DNA of 19,049 nt, taken from NCBI GenBank assembly GCA_001781685.1, contig MFLZ01000022.1, positions 24,283 through 43,331 on the forward strand. Direction: 5' to 3'. This DNA is from Candidatus Kaiserbacteria bacterium RIFCSPLOWO2_01_FULL_54_13. Lineage in GTDB: Bacteria > Patescibacteriota > Minisyncoccia > Phycocordibacterales > UBA2100. Under the pieces are notes generated by a model. It was not told the DNA's origin. It ran no database searches and saw nothing but the letters and a program-made list of their open reading frames with translations. Both the position numbers and the translations under genes were made by a program. Below are positions 1 through 7,312 of this stretch, one piece after another; the stretch's first letter is position 1, and each line of letters starts with the position of its first letter.

Positions 1-122
1 GAGAGCGGGTGAGCCTCTATGATGCTCTCCATTGTAGGCAGCTGCTTTATGACCGTGAAGTTCAAATCCACTCCCGCACAGTACGCAAGAAATGCCGAAA
101 AATCAAGAAAATCAGCCGTCAC
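1..122 (-). CDS. Unrecognised protein, N-terminal fragment (runs off left edge)
   Basis: On the minus strand a GTG at 122-120 overlaps the 3' end of aroE by 11 nt (GTGACGGCTGA contains the aroE stop). It opens a frame with no stop to the window edge, 40 codons. The visible start reads roughly (M)TADFLDFSAFLAYCAG, followed by VDLNFTVIKQLPTM, and looks like ordinary globular protein. The other two minus-strand frames close quickly in this stretch. I do not recognise a family from so short a piece. The overlap suggests translational coupling to aroE as the next gene of the same operon. The start codon is a guess and the fragment could be noise. Confidence 0.4.
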   Translation of the reverse strand, partial: MTADFLDFSAFLAYCAGVDLNFTVIKQLPTMESIIEAHPL

Positions 123-930
123 GCCTACGCACTCCTTCCTTCAAAAGTTCCTCGTACGGCGCACTTTCGATCTCCTTCCCAAGCCAAAGGCGTTCTTGCT
201 CTATGCCCTGGGCAAGGAACATAGTGAGACCAGATATTGCGCGCGCGCCTCTGGCGCGCGCGCTCCTAAGTAGCTTGGTTTCAAGAGGAGAGTAAACGAG
301 ATCGAAAACCGCAGAGCCCTCGCGTATGAACTCTTCTGGCAGCGGAATCGCATCCACATTCGGCTTCATGCCGACAGGCGTGGCATTCACTATGACGTCA
401 AAGGAGGTCTGCCCAAGCTCCTCCGCCTCGACAAGCGTGCCGCCGAACGAACGGACAAGATCTTGGGCCTGTGCGCGGTCGCGATTGTGACAGAAAATCT
501 TCGCGTCAATCTTCTTGAGAAGATACGCAACCGTGCGCGCCGCGCCTCCCGCGCCGATGAGAAGTACAGATTCACCCTTGAGTGAAACCTCTTTCAAGGC
601 CGCGGCAATCCCAACAATGTCGGTATTGAAGCCGTGCAATTTCCCCTCGCGATTTACAACCGTGTTGACCGCGCCGATTTCGCGAGCCTGCGCGTCGATC
701 TCATCCAAAAGCGGCATGATGGTCTGCTTATGCGGCATCGTAACGGCAGCAAGGTGAATAGGAAGGGCACGCACGGCCGCAACAAGTTTTTCGATCGAAG
801 GATTCCCAAAGGCGAGCATCACAGCATCAATGCCCTCATCCGCGTAGATCTTGTTGTGCAAGAGAGGCGAGAGACTCTGCCCCACAGGTTCCCCGATGAC
901 TGCCGTCAGCTTAGTCGCGGGAGAGATCAT
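112..930 (-). CDS. aroE: Shikimate dehydrogenase
   Basis: Catalyses the NADPH-dependent reduction of 3-dehydroshikimate to shikimate in the cytoplasm, the fourth step of chorismate synthesis. The protein is 272 aa, normal for the family. The substrate-binding domain shows SLSPLLHN at residues 19-26, the catalytic lysine in VTMPHK (K68) and the catalytic aspartate in GFNTD (D104). The cofactor domain shows the glycine-rich loop GAGGAAR near 126-132, NATPVGM, VFDLVYSP and the C-terminal GLTMFLAQG. All expected active-site residues are present. The ATG lies 5 nt after the aroQ stop and no clear Shine-Dalgarno precedes it. A GC-only hairpin (239-263) falls inside the gene where it encodes an Arg/Ala run. 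Identification is firm. Confidence 0.95.
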   Translation of the reverse strand: MISPATKLTAVIGEPVGQSLSPLLHNKIYADEGIDAVMLAFGNPSIEKLVAAVRALPIHLAAVTMPHKQTIMPLLDEIDAQAREIGAVNTVVNREGKLHGFNTDIVGIAAALKEVSLKGESVLLIGAGGAARTVAYLLKKIDAKIFCHNRDRAQAQDLVRSFGGTLVEAEELGQTSFDVIVNATPVGMKPNVDAIPLPEEFIREGSAVFDLVYSPLETKLLRSARARGARAISGLTMFLAQGIEQERLWLGKEIESAPYEELLKEGVRRRDG

Positions 931-935
931 AGCTT

Positions 936-1379
936 CTAGCTTCGAGCTTCAAGCTTCGAGATTAGTAACTTGAGAGCTTCTAGATATCCCATTTCCTTTT
1001 TTCCGGAAATAACTCCGATGCATGCGGGAGCCGTCACAGAGCGACGACGCCATTCTTCTCGAGAATTGGTGTCGGAGAGATGAACTTCGACAGCTGGCAA
1101 GCCTGTGTCGAGAAGCGCGTCGTGCAATGCATAACTGTAGTGCGTGAGTGCACCGGGATTCACGATGATGCCTGCCGAGCCCGGAGCTTCTTTTTGCATC
1201 CAGTCTATGAGCGCACCTTCGTGATTCGATTGAAATGACTTCACCTCAAAACCTGCGCTCTTTGCTCCAGAGGCGACGAGTTTCTCGATATCAGCAAGCG
1301 TTTTAGTGCCGTAGTGCGCGGAGTCGCGTTTTCCCTGGAGGTTGAGATTGGGCCCGTGGATGAGTAAAAGTGTGCTCAT
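936..1379 (-). CDS. aroQ: Type II 3-dehydroquinate dehydratase
   Basis: Converts 3-dehydroquinate to 3-dehydroshikimate, the step just before AroE, whose gene follows directly. The protein is 147 aa from the ATG at 1379, typical for the small dodecameric type II enzyme. It shows the N-terminal HGPNLNLQGKRD, the catalytic tyrosine in AHYG, FQSNHEG, IIVNPGALTHYS and the substrate-binding EVHLS block. After EVHLS the usual asparagine is replaced by aspartate (SDTNSREEW). I prefer the second ATG (1379) over 1391 because the family starts right at the first beta strand; the longer start adds only MHSF. The 3' end contains short GAAGCT repeats that encode a LEA-type C-terminus. Identification is firm; the start is moderately sure. 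Confidence 0.93.
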   Translation of the reverse strand: MSTLLLIHGPNLNLQGKRDSAHYGTKTLADIEKLVASGAKSAGFEVKSFQSNHEGALIDWMQKEAPGSAGIIVNPGALTHYSYALHDALLDTGLPAVEVHLSDTNSREEWRRRSVTAPACIGVISGKKEMGYLEALKLLISKLEARS

Positions 1380-1398
1380 AAAAGAATGCATTAGAGTA

Positions 1399-2091
1399 CT
1401 ATTCGATTGCTTTTTGCGCCAGTGTCTTGAGACGTGCGTATTCTTTAGCAGGATCCGCCGCCTTCACAATGGCACTCCCCACGCAGAAACGAGAGGCGCC
1501 CGCGCGCGCGAGCTCCTCGATATTCGACGCCGACACACCGCCGTCTACAGAAATCATGACTTCGGGGTGATGCCGGTGAAACTCAGCGACGCGCGCGGGC
1601 GCATTTTTATCGTACGGAATTCCCTGCTTCCCGATGCTCGCAATTGTCATCACGTGTACGACGTCAACAATCAACATGTGATGTTCCAGTACCTCAAGCG
1701 GTGTACCCATAAGAATTCCCAAACCCACCTCGCGTACATCGCTTCGCCGCCATGCATAGAGCGCGCTGTGTGCGTCGTTCTCAGAATCGAACGCCTCGAC
1801 GTGCCCGAGAATACGCGAGGCTCCCGCGCGCGCGAATTGCAACCCGATCTCGCGCGGCTCTTCCACCATGAGATGGATCTCCGCCGAGAGCCCCGAGACG
1901 CTCGAGAGATCGAAATCTTCAAAAACACCGTTTTTGGTATAGGGCCACGTGTATGAGGGCGCAAAAATGCCGTCCACGATGTCGATGTGTATCGATGAGG
2001 AGAACGAGGAAATCGCGTGCGCGCTCTGCGCAAGATCCGCGGCACTACGCGGCACACACGTCGGTATAATCTCAAGCGTCTTGTCTCTCAT
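1399..2091 (-). CDS. rpe: Ribulose-phosphate 3-epimerase family protein
   Basis: A TIM-barrel enzyme predicted to interconvert ribulose 5-phosphate and xylulose 5-phosphate. The protein is 230 aa. Metal and catalytic positions of the family are visible: H35 and D37 in HIDIVDG, H73 in EIHLM, and the late aspartate in SVDGGV, followed by GASRFCVGSAI, which binds phosphate. The loop that normally reads MSVxPGFGGQ is replaced here by MTIASIGKQGIPYDKN, so this is a divergent member and substrate specificity is less certain. The ATG overlaps the rpiB stop in an ATGA, indicating coupled translation. It sits between rpiB and aroQ in the carbon/shikimate operon. The symbol is likely but not certain because of the altered loop. 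Confidence 0.82.
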   Translation of the reverse strand: MRDKTLEIIPTCVPRSAADLAQSAHAISSFSSSIHIDIVDGIFAPSYTWPYTKNGVFEDFDLSSVSGLSAEIHLMVEEPREIGLQFARAGASRILGHVEAFDSENDAHSALYAWRRSDVREVGLGILMGTPLEVLEHHMLIVDVVHVMTIASIGKQGIPYDKNAPARVAEFHRHHPEVMISVDGGVSASNIEELARAGASRFCVGSAIVKAADPAKEYARLKTLAQKAIE

Positions 2092-2537
2092 GCCGCGCCT
2101 TCGATCTTTAGTATTTTCTTGAGCCGGCGCAGATGACGCTCTTCTCCGCTGAAGGGTGTTTCGAGAAACGTCGCAACGATATCCTGGGCTTCTTCGGCAG
2201 TGAGTACATCACTCGAGAGCGCAATGACGTTCGCGTCGTTGTGCTCGCGGGCATGCTTCGCTTCTTCCTTCGTGCGTGCGACGACGGCTCGGACACCTTT
2301 TACTTTGTTCCCCACAATTGCTGCGCCAGCTCCCGAGCGGCACAGAAAGATGCCCCGGGAGTCGAGATCGGCACCAACCTTTTGCGCTGCGGGGTACATA
2401 AAATCGGGATAATCGTCCGCGGGATCGAGTGCGTGCGCACCCTCGTCGACTACGTCGTAACTCTGGGTCGAGAGGTATGTCTTGAGCACTTCCTTGAGAC
2501 TGAACCCGCCGTGATCCGCAGCCAAATAGACGCGCAT
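2088..2537 (-). CDS. rpiB: Ribose-5-phosphate isomerase B (RpiB/LacA family)
   Basis: Predicted to interconvert ribose 5-phosphate and ribulose 5-phosphate, feeding the epimerase encoded next. The 149-aa length is normal. Motifs in order are AADHGGF at residues 6-12, DYPDFMYP, GIFLCRSGAG with the catalytic-base cysteine, NKVKGVRA, and HNDANVIALSSDVL. The usual CGTGxG loop reads CRSGAG here. The ATG is 2 nt after the gap stop codon, and the stop overlaps the rpe start (ATGA), so it belongs to the same transcript. Family assignment is firm; RpiB versus another sugar-phosphate isomerase of the same fold rests mainly on the neighbouring rpe. Confidence 0.9.
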   Translation of the reverse strand: MRVYLAADHGGFSLKEVLKTYLSTQSYDVVDEGAHALDPADDYPDFMYPAAQKVGADLDSRGIFLCRSGAGAAIVGNKVKGVRAVVARTKEEAKHAREHNDANVIALSSDVLTAEEAQDIVATFLETPFSGEERHLRRLKKILKIEGAA

Positions 2538-2539
2538 GG

Positions 2540-3544
2540 TTAAAGCCTTTTCGCGACTTCGCGGACGTGCTCAACCAAAGTGTACGCGTACCCCATCTCG
2601 TTGTCATACCATGCGAGAACTTTTACAAGGGTTCCGTCCACGACACGGGTCATCGCCAAGTCCGCGATCGCGCCGTAGGGAGTTCCAAGAATATCCGACG
2701 AAACGAGCGGCTCCTCGGAAACAGCAAAGATACGCTTCCATCGATCGCTTCCAGCAGCTTTCGTGAGAATCTGATTCACCTCCTCCGCAGAGGTGGGACG
2801 CTTCGCAACAAATGTCACGTCGACGATCGATCCCGCAATGACAGGCACGCGAAGCGAGATGCCGTCGAATTTTCCTTTGAGCGCAGGATACGCAAGCGCT
2901 GTTGCTTTTGCCGCTCCCGTAGAACTCGGAACGATGTTGTGCGCAGCTGCTCGGCTCTCCCGCAGATCTTTTGCTTTCCCACCATCAACAAGACTCTGGC
3001 TTGCAGTATATGCGTGCGTCGTCGAAAGAAGCGCGCGCTCGATGCCAATAGCCTCATCCAAAATGCCAATGAGAGGTGAGGCAGCGTTCGTCGTACATGA
3101 CGCGTTTGAGCTAACGTTGCACGTCCCGAACTTGCCTTCGTTAGCACCAATGAGAATCGTCTCTGCTCCTTCACCCTTTGCCGGCGCAGAGATTACAACC
3201 TTCTTGGCACCCGCCGTGATGTGCCCTTTCGCCTTTTCAGCATCAGTAAAGAGACCGGTGGATTCAACAACGACATCGATGCGTAAGTTCTGCCACGGCA
3301 GATTTACGGGATCCTTCTCGGCAAGTACCGCTACGTTCTTGCCATCGACGATTAATTGCCCTCCACTCACGGTGACCTCTCCGGCGAATTTCCCGTAGAC
3401 AGTGTCGTATTTCAAAAGATATGCAAGGTTTTCTAGTGGAGTGAGATCGTTCACCGCAACGATCTCGATATCTTTATTTCCGTGTGCTGCGCGAAAAAAA
3501 CATCGCCCGATTCTTCCAAAACCGTTGACGGCCACGCGCGCCAT
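2540..3544 (-). CDS. gap: Glyceraldehyde-3-phosphate dehydrogenase, type I
   Basis: Oxidises and phosphorylates glyceraldehyde 3-phosphate to 1,3-bisphosphoglycerate using NAD(P)+. The protein is 334 aa from the ATG at 3544, which gives the classical N-terminus MARVAVNGFGRIGR; an ATG three codons upstream (3553) is an alternative. Visible landmarks are the Rossmann GFGRIG, the catalytic cysteine C150 in SSNASCTTN, the catalytic histidine in STTHAYT, the phosphate-binding SSTGAAKA and the C-terminal WYDNEMGYA. After the cysteine the sequence reads NAASPL where many enzymes have NCLAP. It is first in the run of metabolic genes and begins 10-20 nt after the proline-rich surface protein gene; I see no separate promoter. 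The open frame continues upstream only because the proline-rich gene lacks stops in that frame. Confidence 0.95.
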   Translation of the reverse strand: MARVAVNGFGRIGRCFFRAAHGNKDIEIVAVNDLTPLENLAYLLKYDTVYGKFAGEVTVSGGQLIVDGKNVAVLAEKDPVNLPWQNLRIDVVVESTGLFTDAEKAKGHITAGAKKVVISAPAKGEGAETILIGANEGKFGTCNVSSNASCTTNAASPLIGILDEAIGIERALLSTTHAYTASQSLVDGGKAKDLRESRAAAHNIVPSSTGAAKATALAYPALKGKFDGISLRVPVIAGSIVDVTFVAKRPTSAEEVNQILTKAAGSDRWKRIFAVSEEPLVSSDILGTPYGAIADLAMTRVVDGTLVKVLAWYDNEMGYAYTLVEHVREVAKRL

Positions 3545-3563
3545 AGCCGCCATGATACCACGG

Positions 3564-4841
3564 CTATTCCGAGGGTGGCGGTTCGGACGGAGGCGGAGGC
3601 TCGGGAGTTGGTGACGGCTCTGGTGCTGGCGACGGAGGTGGCGCGGGCTCCGGAGCAGGAGTAGGAGGAGGAGGAGGAGGAGAATCCGCCGGTGGAGCAT
3701 CGGCAGGCGGTTCTTGTGGTGAGGTTGTTTGCTGCGAGTCTGCCGAATCAGTCGAATCGGCAGCTGGAGGCTCTTCCGCAGGTGGCACATCCGCCGGTGT
3801 CTCTTGTGGTGAGCCTGCCGAACCATCGGCCGGAGGCTCTTCCGGTGGAGGAGGTGGTGGAGGAGGAGGTGCGACTTCCGCGGGGTCGAAAACAATCACG
3901 AGACGCTCAGCGGAGCCCGTATTCCCCGCACCGTCCGTGGACTCATACTTCACGGTCCACTCGCCTGCTGAAGATGTATCGATAACGACGGCAGCAGCGC
4001 GCACACCGTTCACATAAAGACGGACTCCGAGATCCTGATTGGAATTGTCTGTCGCAACCGCACCCAAATCTTGGTACGTGCTGCCGAGAGCTACTCGCGC
4101 GGGATTATCTCCCAGAACTTGAAGCACGGGCGCAGTAGTGTCAGGCGCCGGCTCTGGCGGAGGCGAAGGTTCAGGGGAGGGCGAAGGCGATGGTTCCTGC
4201 GGAGGTGGTTCTGGCTGCGGGGACTCGGGTGGCGGCGTGGGCGCGGGAGACGGCGGAGGAGTTTCCTGCGGCGGAGGCTCGGCAGGTGGAGGCTCTGGTG
4301 GTGGAGGTGGAGGTGGCATCACCACGGGCACATAGCCGGGAATTTCTTCCGTCTTGTCATCAAGAAATGCCCCCACGAGTCCACTGTAGGCAGTCGCGAC
4401 AACCTTACGCGTAATGTTCTTCCGCTCAATGTTTTGCGTCTCACCCAATCGCCCCTTCTCACGACCAATAATCTGCTTCAGCTGTTCGGTGACATAAAGA
4501 CCAAGATCGCGATAGGGTCCAAGATCGGCCTTCGAGACTTTCATAGTCTCCTCGCGCGTAGTGTCCTGCCACACATAATTCACTGCATCGATCGTATAAA
4601 ACGTGTACGCGACGTAGTAGTGAACGCTGTCCTCCGTGACGCCGGTAATGAGGACGGCCGGCGTGTACGTCGACAGATCTTTGTTTGCGATGTACGTGTT
4701 GTCCATCGAAAGGACCCGCTGTTCAGCCAAATAGATTGCCTCAGGGTTCGTCGCCGCAAATATCCCCCCGGCACCCAGAAGCATTATCGAAATCGAGATT
4801 GGGATCGCATTATGGTATTGGACAAACCGACTGAGAGACAT
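3564..4841 (-). CDS. Secreted proline-rich protein with one Ig-like (DUF5011-type) domain
   Basis: A 425-aa protein with a hydrophobic N-terminal segment (about residues 13-29, ending GGIFAAT) that can act as signal peptide or anchor. A globular region of about 140 residues follows, rich in Tyr/Thr/Val. Then come a Pro/Glu/Ser/Thr-rich linker (about 172-237), one Ig-like domain (about 238-318, TAPVLQVLG through YQDLGAVATD to STDGAGNTG), and a second long proline-rich tail to the end. The Ig-like domain matches the DUF5011/bacterial Ig pattern. The linkers resemble cell-wall-spanning stalks. It has its own extended -10 (4858-4866) and could drive the downstream gap operon by read-through. Function is unknown; a surface or envelope role is inferred. 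Confidence 0.85.
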   Translation of the reverse strand: MSLSRFVQYHNAIPISISIMLLGAGGIFAATNPEAIYLAEQRVLSMDNTYIANKDLSTYTPAVLITGVTEDSVHYYVAYTFYTIDAVNYVWQDTTREETMKVSKADLGPYRDLGLYVTEQLKQIIGREKGRLGETQNIERKNITRKVVATAYSGLVGAFLDDKTEEIPGYVPVVMPPPPPPPEPPPAEPPPQETPPPSPAPTPPPESPQPEPPPQEPSPSPSPEPSPPPEPAPDTTAPVLQVLGDNPARVALGSTYQDLGAVATDNSNQDLGVRLYVNGVRAAAVVIDTSSAGEWTVKYESTDGAGNTGSAERLVIVFDPAEVAPPPPPPPPPEEPPADGSAGSPQETPADVPPAEEPPAADSTDSADSQQTTSPQEPPADAPPADSPPPPPPTPAPEPAPPPSPAPEPSPTPEPPPPSEPPPSE

Positions 4842-4857
4842 AGGAACTTGTCTCTTT

Positions 4858-4866
4858 AGTATAGCA
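4858..4866 (-). promoter_or_regulatory. Extended -10 promoter before the proline-rich protein gene
   Basis: On the minus strand the sequence TGCTATACT fits an extended -10 (TGnTATAAT-like) and lies 16 nt before the ATG at 4841. This predicts a transcript with a leader of about 10 nt. No good -35 is visible. It sits in the 39-bp gap after the preceding gene. Confidence 0.55.
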
Positions 4867-4880
4867 ATTGCAGGGGTGTT

Positions 4881-5375
4881 CTACAGACGGCGCGTTGACA
4901 ACCGACCGAAAACAAAACCAGCCAGAAGCGCGACGAGCGAGGGCAGAAGCCACGCTGGAAGGCTATCGGCTTCTCCCTCCCCCGCATGCACAACGAAAGG
5001 AAATGACGCCTCGGCCAGAGTTTCGCCCGCACGCTCGAATCGCGTCGAAAGCACCGCTTCGCCCGGCTCCTCAGGAAGCGTGAGAAGGAGAGTCGTGGGA
5101 CCGATGCGCGGCCGCGCAACTCCCGTTGCAAGAAGGGTGCGATCCTCCCGCTCGAGACGCACCCAGACACTGTCGAACGGGACCGAAGATCCACCCGCTC
5201 CGAGCACATCGAAATCAAGCACAAGCTTATCGCCTGCCCGGAGTTCCGCCGGCTCGTACCCCACATCAATGCGAAACTCTCCCACCTCCTGCTCGAATGA
5301 GGCGCCTGTGCCGTGCGAAAGCGCAATGCTCGGCACGACGAGAGCGAGCAGGCAAAAATAGATGAAAGTATGCAC
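4881..5375 (-). CDS. Exported single-domain Ig-like protein with C-terminal membrane anchor
   Basis: A 164-aa protein from a GTG at 5375. It has a signal-peptide-like N-terminus (HTFIYFCLLALVVPSIALS), then HGTGASFEQEVGEF, a beta-rich domain of about 110 residues with alternating hydrophobics, and a C-terminal transmembrane helix (about 143-160, LPAWLLPSLVALLAGFVFG) ended by RLSTRRL. The layout recalls CopC/YtkA-type Ig-like exported domains, but I see no clear metal-ligand motif. I chose the GTG because a TACAAT box lies 6 nt upstream and the longer frame to 5591 lies inside the neighbouring gene. It follows the O-antigen-ligase-like gene by 4 nt. Family identity is tentative. Confidence 0.7.
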   Translation of the reverse strand: MHTFIYFCLLALVVPSIALSHGTGASFEQEVGEFRIDVGYEPAELRAGDKLVLDFDVLGAGGSSVPFDSVWVRLEREDRTLLATGVARPRIGPTTLLLTLPEEPGEAVLSTRFERAGETLAEASFPFVVHAGEGEADSLPAWLLPSLVALLAGFVFGRLSTRRL

Positions 5376-5379
5376 GAAA

Positions 5380-7260
5380 TTATTGTATATCTCCGACGAC
5401 AGTGAGTCTATCGCGCAGACGGAGAGCCGGTTCATAATCTGGCTTGAGCCGAAACGTTCCATCAATCGCATCGCGAGCCGCTGCGCGGTTGCCGAGAAAC
5501 TGCTCGAGCTCGGCCAGCAAATAGTGCGGCTCAGGACGAGAGGGAGAAAGCATTTTCGCCTGTGCAATGGATTCGCGCGCCACGGGTTCAAGTTCTTTCT
5601 TGCCCGCTATGATGAGAGAAATGTTGAGAGACGCGCGGGAGAGCCATGCAACGTAAGACTTCGGACTAGCCCAGATTGCTTTTTCGGCATGCGTCACCGC
5701 CGATCCGATTGCGGCATCGAGCTCACGTGGATCAGCAGGTGGATTGGCGAATACAGCTTCGAGCGACACACGGGCGGCGTCGCGCTCGTAGAGTGAAGCG
5801 CTCCACCAAAAAGCCGCGCGCTCAAGAAGCTCTGCCGCCCTAGGGACATCACCCGCTATATGCGCCGCGATTCCCCGCGAATGGAAGGAAGCCCCAGCAA
5901 ACTGCTGCCCCGCGACAGTCGTCAAAAGGAATCCCGCGGCAACACAGAATCCGCCCGCCGCAAGCCGCGTCATGCGACGCGCACCCGAAGGTGGCAGCTC
6001 AAACTCGCGAACGGAGACGAGACGCGCGCACAAGCCTGCGGCAAAGCCTCCGATCAACAGTGTGACAAGTCCGGGAGTCGAGATAATATGGGAAGCGAAT
6101 GCGAAGAGCATAACGAATGCCCATGCGGAAAAACCGGCATCGCGCCTTATCGAGGGATCCGAGTTGTTCGCGAAAAGCGCTCGCGCGAAAGAGGCAAAAC
6201 CTATCGTTGGAATCGCGAGAAACGTGAGAACGCCGAGGAGCCCAAACGTCACAGCAAACGTCACCGCCGTGCTGTATCCGGCCTCAAAGCTCCGCTCCCA
6301 AAAGGGTGTCATGTTGAACTCCATCGGGCGATGCCTCTCCCATACGGCAGAAAAAGTGTTGGGGCCGGTGCCGATGATGGGTGTGATGATTCGCTCGAGA
6401 ATTGCGGGCGCTGCAATGCGCTGTGTGGTAAAGAGCGTAGGTCGAACGTCGGGCGGAAGCTGAAAAGGGCTGCGATAGCCAAAGAGCATGATGAGACTTA
6501 GAAGAAGAGCGAGTGCAGCTGCTCCGACCGAGAACGAAATCTTTCCAGAAATGACTTTTGTGTGAACGAAACGGAACGCAATCCATCCAACAAGAAACGT
6601 TACGAGGAGAAATACTGCAGGCGTGTTGAAAAATGCGAGCGTCCCGAGCATAAGCGGAATGAGTGCGATGAGAAGCGCTGGGCGCATCCTGCCGCGCGCG
6701 TCCTCTTGAAGAATTGTGGCGGCTAGCGCGGCTGCAGCAGCGAGAAATGAAAACTGCGGCCACGCACCGGCAAGTGTAGACTCCTGTGCCGTCGTACGAT
6801 CTAGCGCGAGAGAAGCAAGCGCATAGAGCGAAACCGCCGCCGTCGCCGCGACAAAAAGCAGAAGCGACACGCGAATTGCGCTCTCCCGAGCGGCCATCCC
6901 GGCAAACACAGCCACTACAAACAGCAAGGAACCTCCGACGGTATACTCTTCAAACCCGAGTCCCCACCATGCGTGCGCGGTTCCTGACGAAGAGAGCAGC
7001 GCAGAGAAAATTACGACCGCGAAAAAAACGAAAGTCGCGATGCCGAGCGCATGCATGCGGATGTTGATTCTGGCGCGGAGGAGTATAGCGACACCCGACG
7101 CAAGGAGCGCCAATCCTGCCCCAAACGCCGCGATGAGACCCTTCTGGAGTGAAGTATCCACCGACGCGAAAGGCACAACGAGGAGCGGCAGGAGAGCGAC
7201 GAGGAACGCAAAACCGTTTGCTGCGTAGGAGGGTAGACGATCAGGAACAGATAAATCCAT
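5380..7260 (-). CDS. O-antigen ligase-like (Wzy_C) polytopic membrane protein with C-terminal TPR-like domain
   Basis: A 626-aa protein. Roughly the first 430 residues hold about ten to twelve hydrophobic membrane segments. The longest non-membrane loop contains GTGPNTFSAVWERHRP, with FEAGYST shortly after. This matches the periplasmic loop of O-antigen ligase / polymerase (Wzy_C) proteins, which join glycan chains from a lipid carrier to an acceptor. The last ~170 residues are soluble and helical (HSRGIAAHIAGD, AARDAIDGTFRLKPDYEPAL) and look like degenerate TPR repeats, an architecture common in candidate-phyla bacteria. The ATG at 7260 is preceded by TGTTATACT with 7 nt between, so the transcript is probably leaderless. 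It heads the minus-strand envelope gene run. The acceptor substrate is unknown. Confidence 0.82.
   Translation of the reverse strand: MDLSVPDRLPSYAANGFAFLVALLPLLVVPFASVDTSLQKGLIAAFGAGLALLASGVAILLRARINIRMHALGIATFVFFAVVIFSALLSSSGTAHAWWGLGFEEYTVGGSLLFVVAVFAGMAARESAIRVSLLLFVAATAAVSLYALASLALDRTTAQESTLAGAWPQFSFLAAAAALAATILQEDARGRMRPALLIALIPLMLGTLAFFNTPAVFLLVTFLVGWIAFRFVHTKVISGKISFSVGAAALALLLSLIMLFGYRSPFQLPPDVRPTLFTTQRIAAPAILERIITPIIGTGPNTFSAVWERHRPMEFNMTPFWERSFEAGYSTAVTFAVTFGLLGVLTFLAIPTIGFASFARALFANNSDPSIRRDAGFSAWAFVMLFAFASHIISTPGLVTLLIGGFAAGLCARLVSVREFELPPSGARRMTRLAAGGFCVAAGFLLTTVAGQQFAGASFHSRGIAAHIAGDVPRAAELLERAAFWWSASLYERDAARVSLEAVFANPPADPRELDAAIGSAVTHAEKAIWASPKSYVAWLSRASLNISLIIAGKKELEPVARESIAQAKMLSPSRPEPHYLLAELEQFLGNRAAARDAIDGTFRLKPDYEPALRLRDRLTVVGDIQ
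5382..5387 (-). promoter_or_regulatory. Candidate -10 box for a leaderless GTG start
   Basis: Minus-strand TACAAT ends 6 nt before the GTG at 5375, matching the spacing of the other leaderless-type promoters in this window. It overlaps the stop codon of the upstream gene and lacks the extended TGn. Confidence 0.4.
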
Positions 7261-7267
7261 GATAAAA

Positions 7268-7276
7268 AGTATAACA
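7268..7276 (-). promoter_or_regulatory. Extended -10 promoter for the O-antigen-ligase-like gene
   Basis: Minus-strand TGTTATACT, with TATACT ending 7 nt before the ATG at 7260. This places the transcription start at or next to the start codon. It is divergent from the promoter at 7300-7305. Confidence 0.6.
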
Positions 7277-7299
7277 GCCAGACTACTGTGGCTTCGCTG

Positions 7300-7305
7300 T
7301 ATACT
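7300..7305 (+). promoter_or_regulatory. -10 promoter for the small membrane protein pair
   Basis: TATACT ends 7 nt before the ATG at 7313, predicting a leaderless mRNA. A TG directly abuts the hexamer rather than being one base away. No ribosome binding site is present between the box and the ATG. Confidence 0.55.
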
Positions 7306-7312
7306 TAGCGAT

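Noticed and set aside
239..263. Perfect 11-bp GCGC hairpin with a TCT loop inside aroE
   Set aside because: It encodes an Arg/Ala/Gly run and lies within the gene with no U-tract; similar GCGCGC runs encode ARAGASR twice in rpe. I see no reason to call it regulatory.
3545..3895. N-terminal extension of the GAPDH frame with Arg/His/Leu-rich sequence
   Set aside because: It is the antisense-free shadow frame of the proline-rich protein gene on the same strand; GAPDH homology starts exactly at MARVAVNGFGRIGR.
3564..4330. Repetitive GGAGGN sequence as a possible tandem-repeat or CRISPR-like array
   Set aside because: It is low-complexity proline coding without constant repeats and unique spacers.
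4071..4859. Long plus-strand frame rich in Arg and Trp
   Set aside because: It is the reverse complement of the proline-rich codons; composition is an artefact of CCN repeats and it has no start signal.
5860..6501. Long plus-strand frame antisense to the O-antigen-ligase-like gene
   Set aside because: The minus-strand frame has clear membrane helices and a Wzy_C loop; the plus-strand product is highly charged and featureless.
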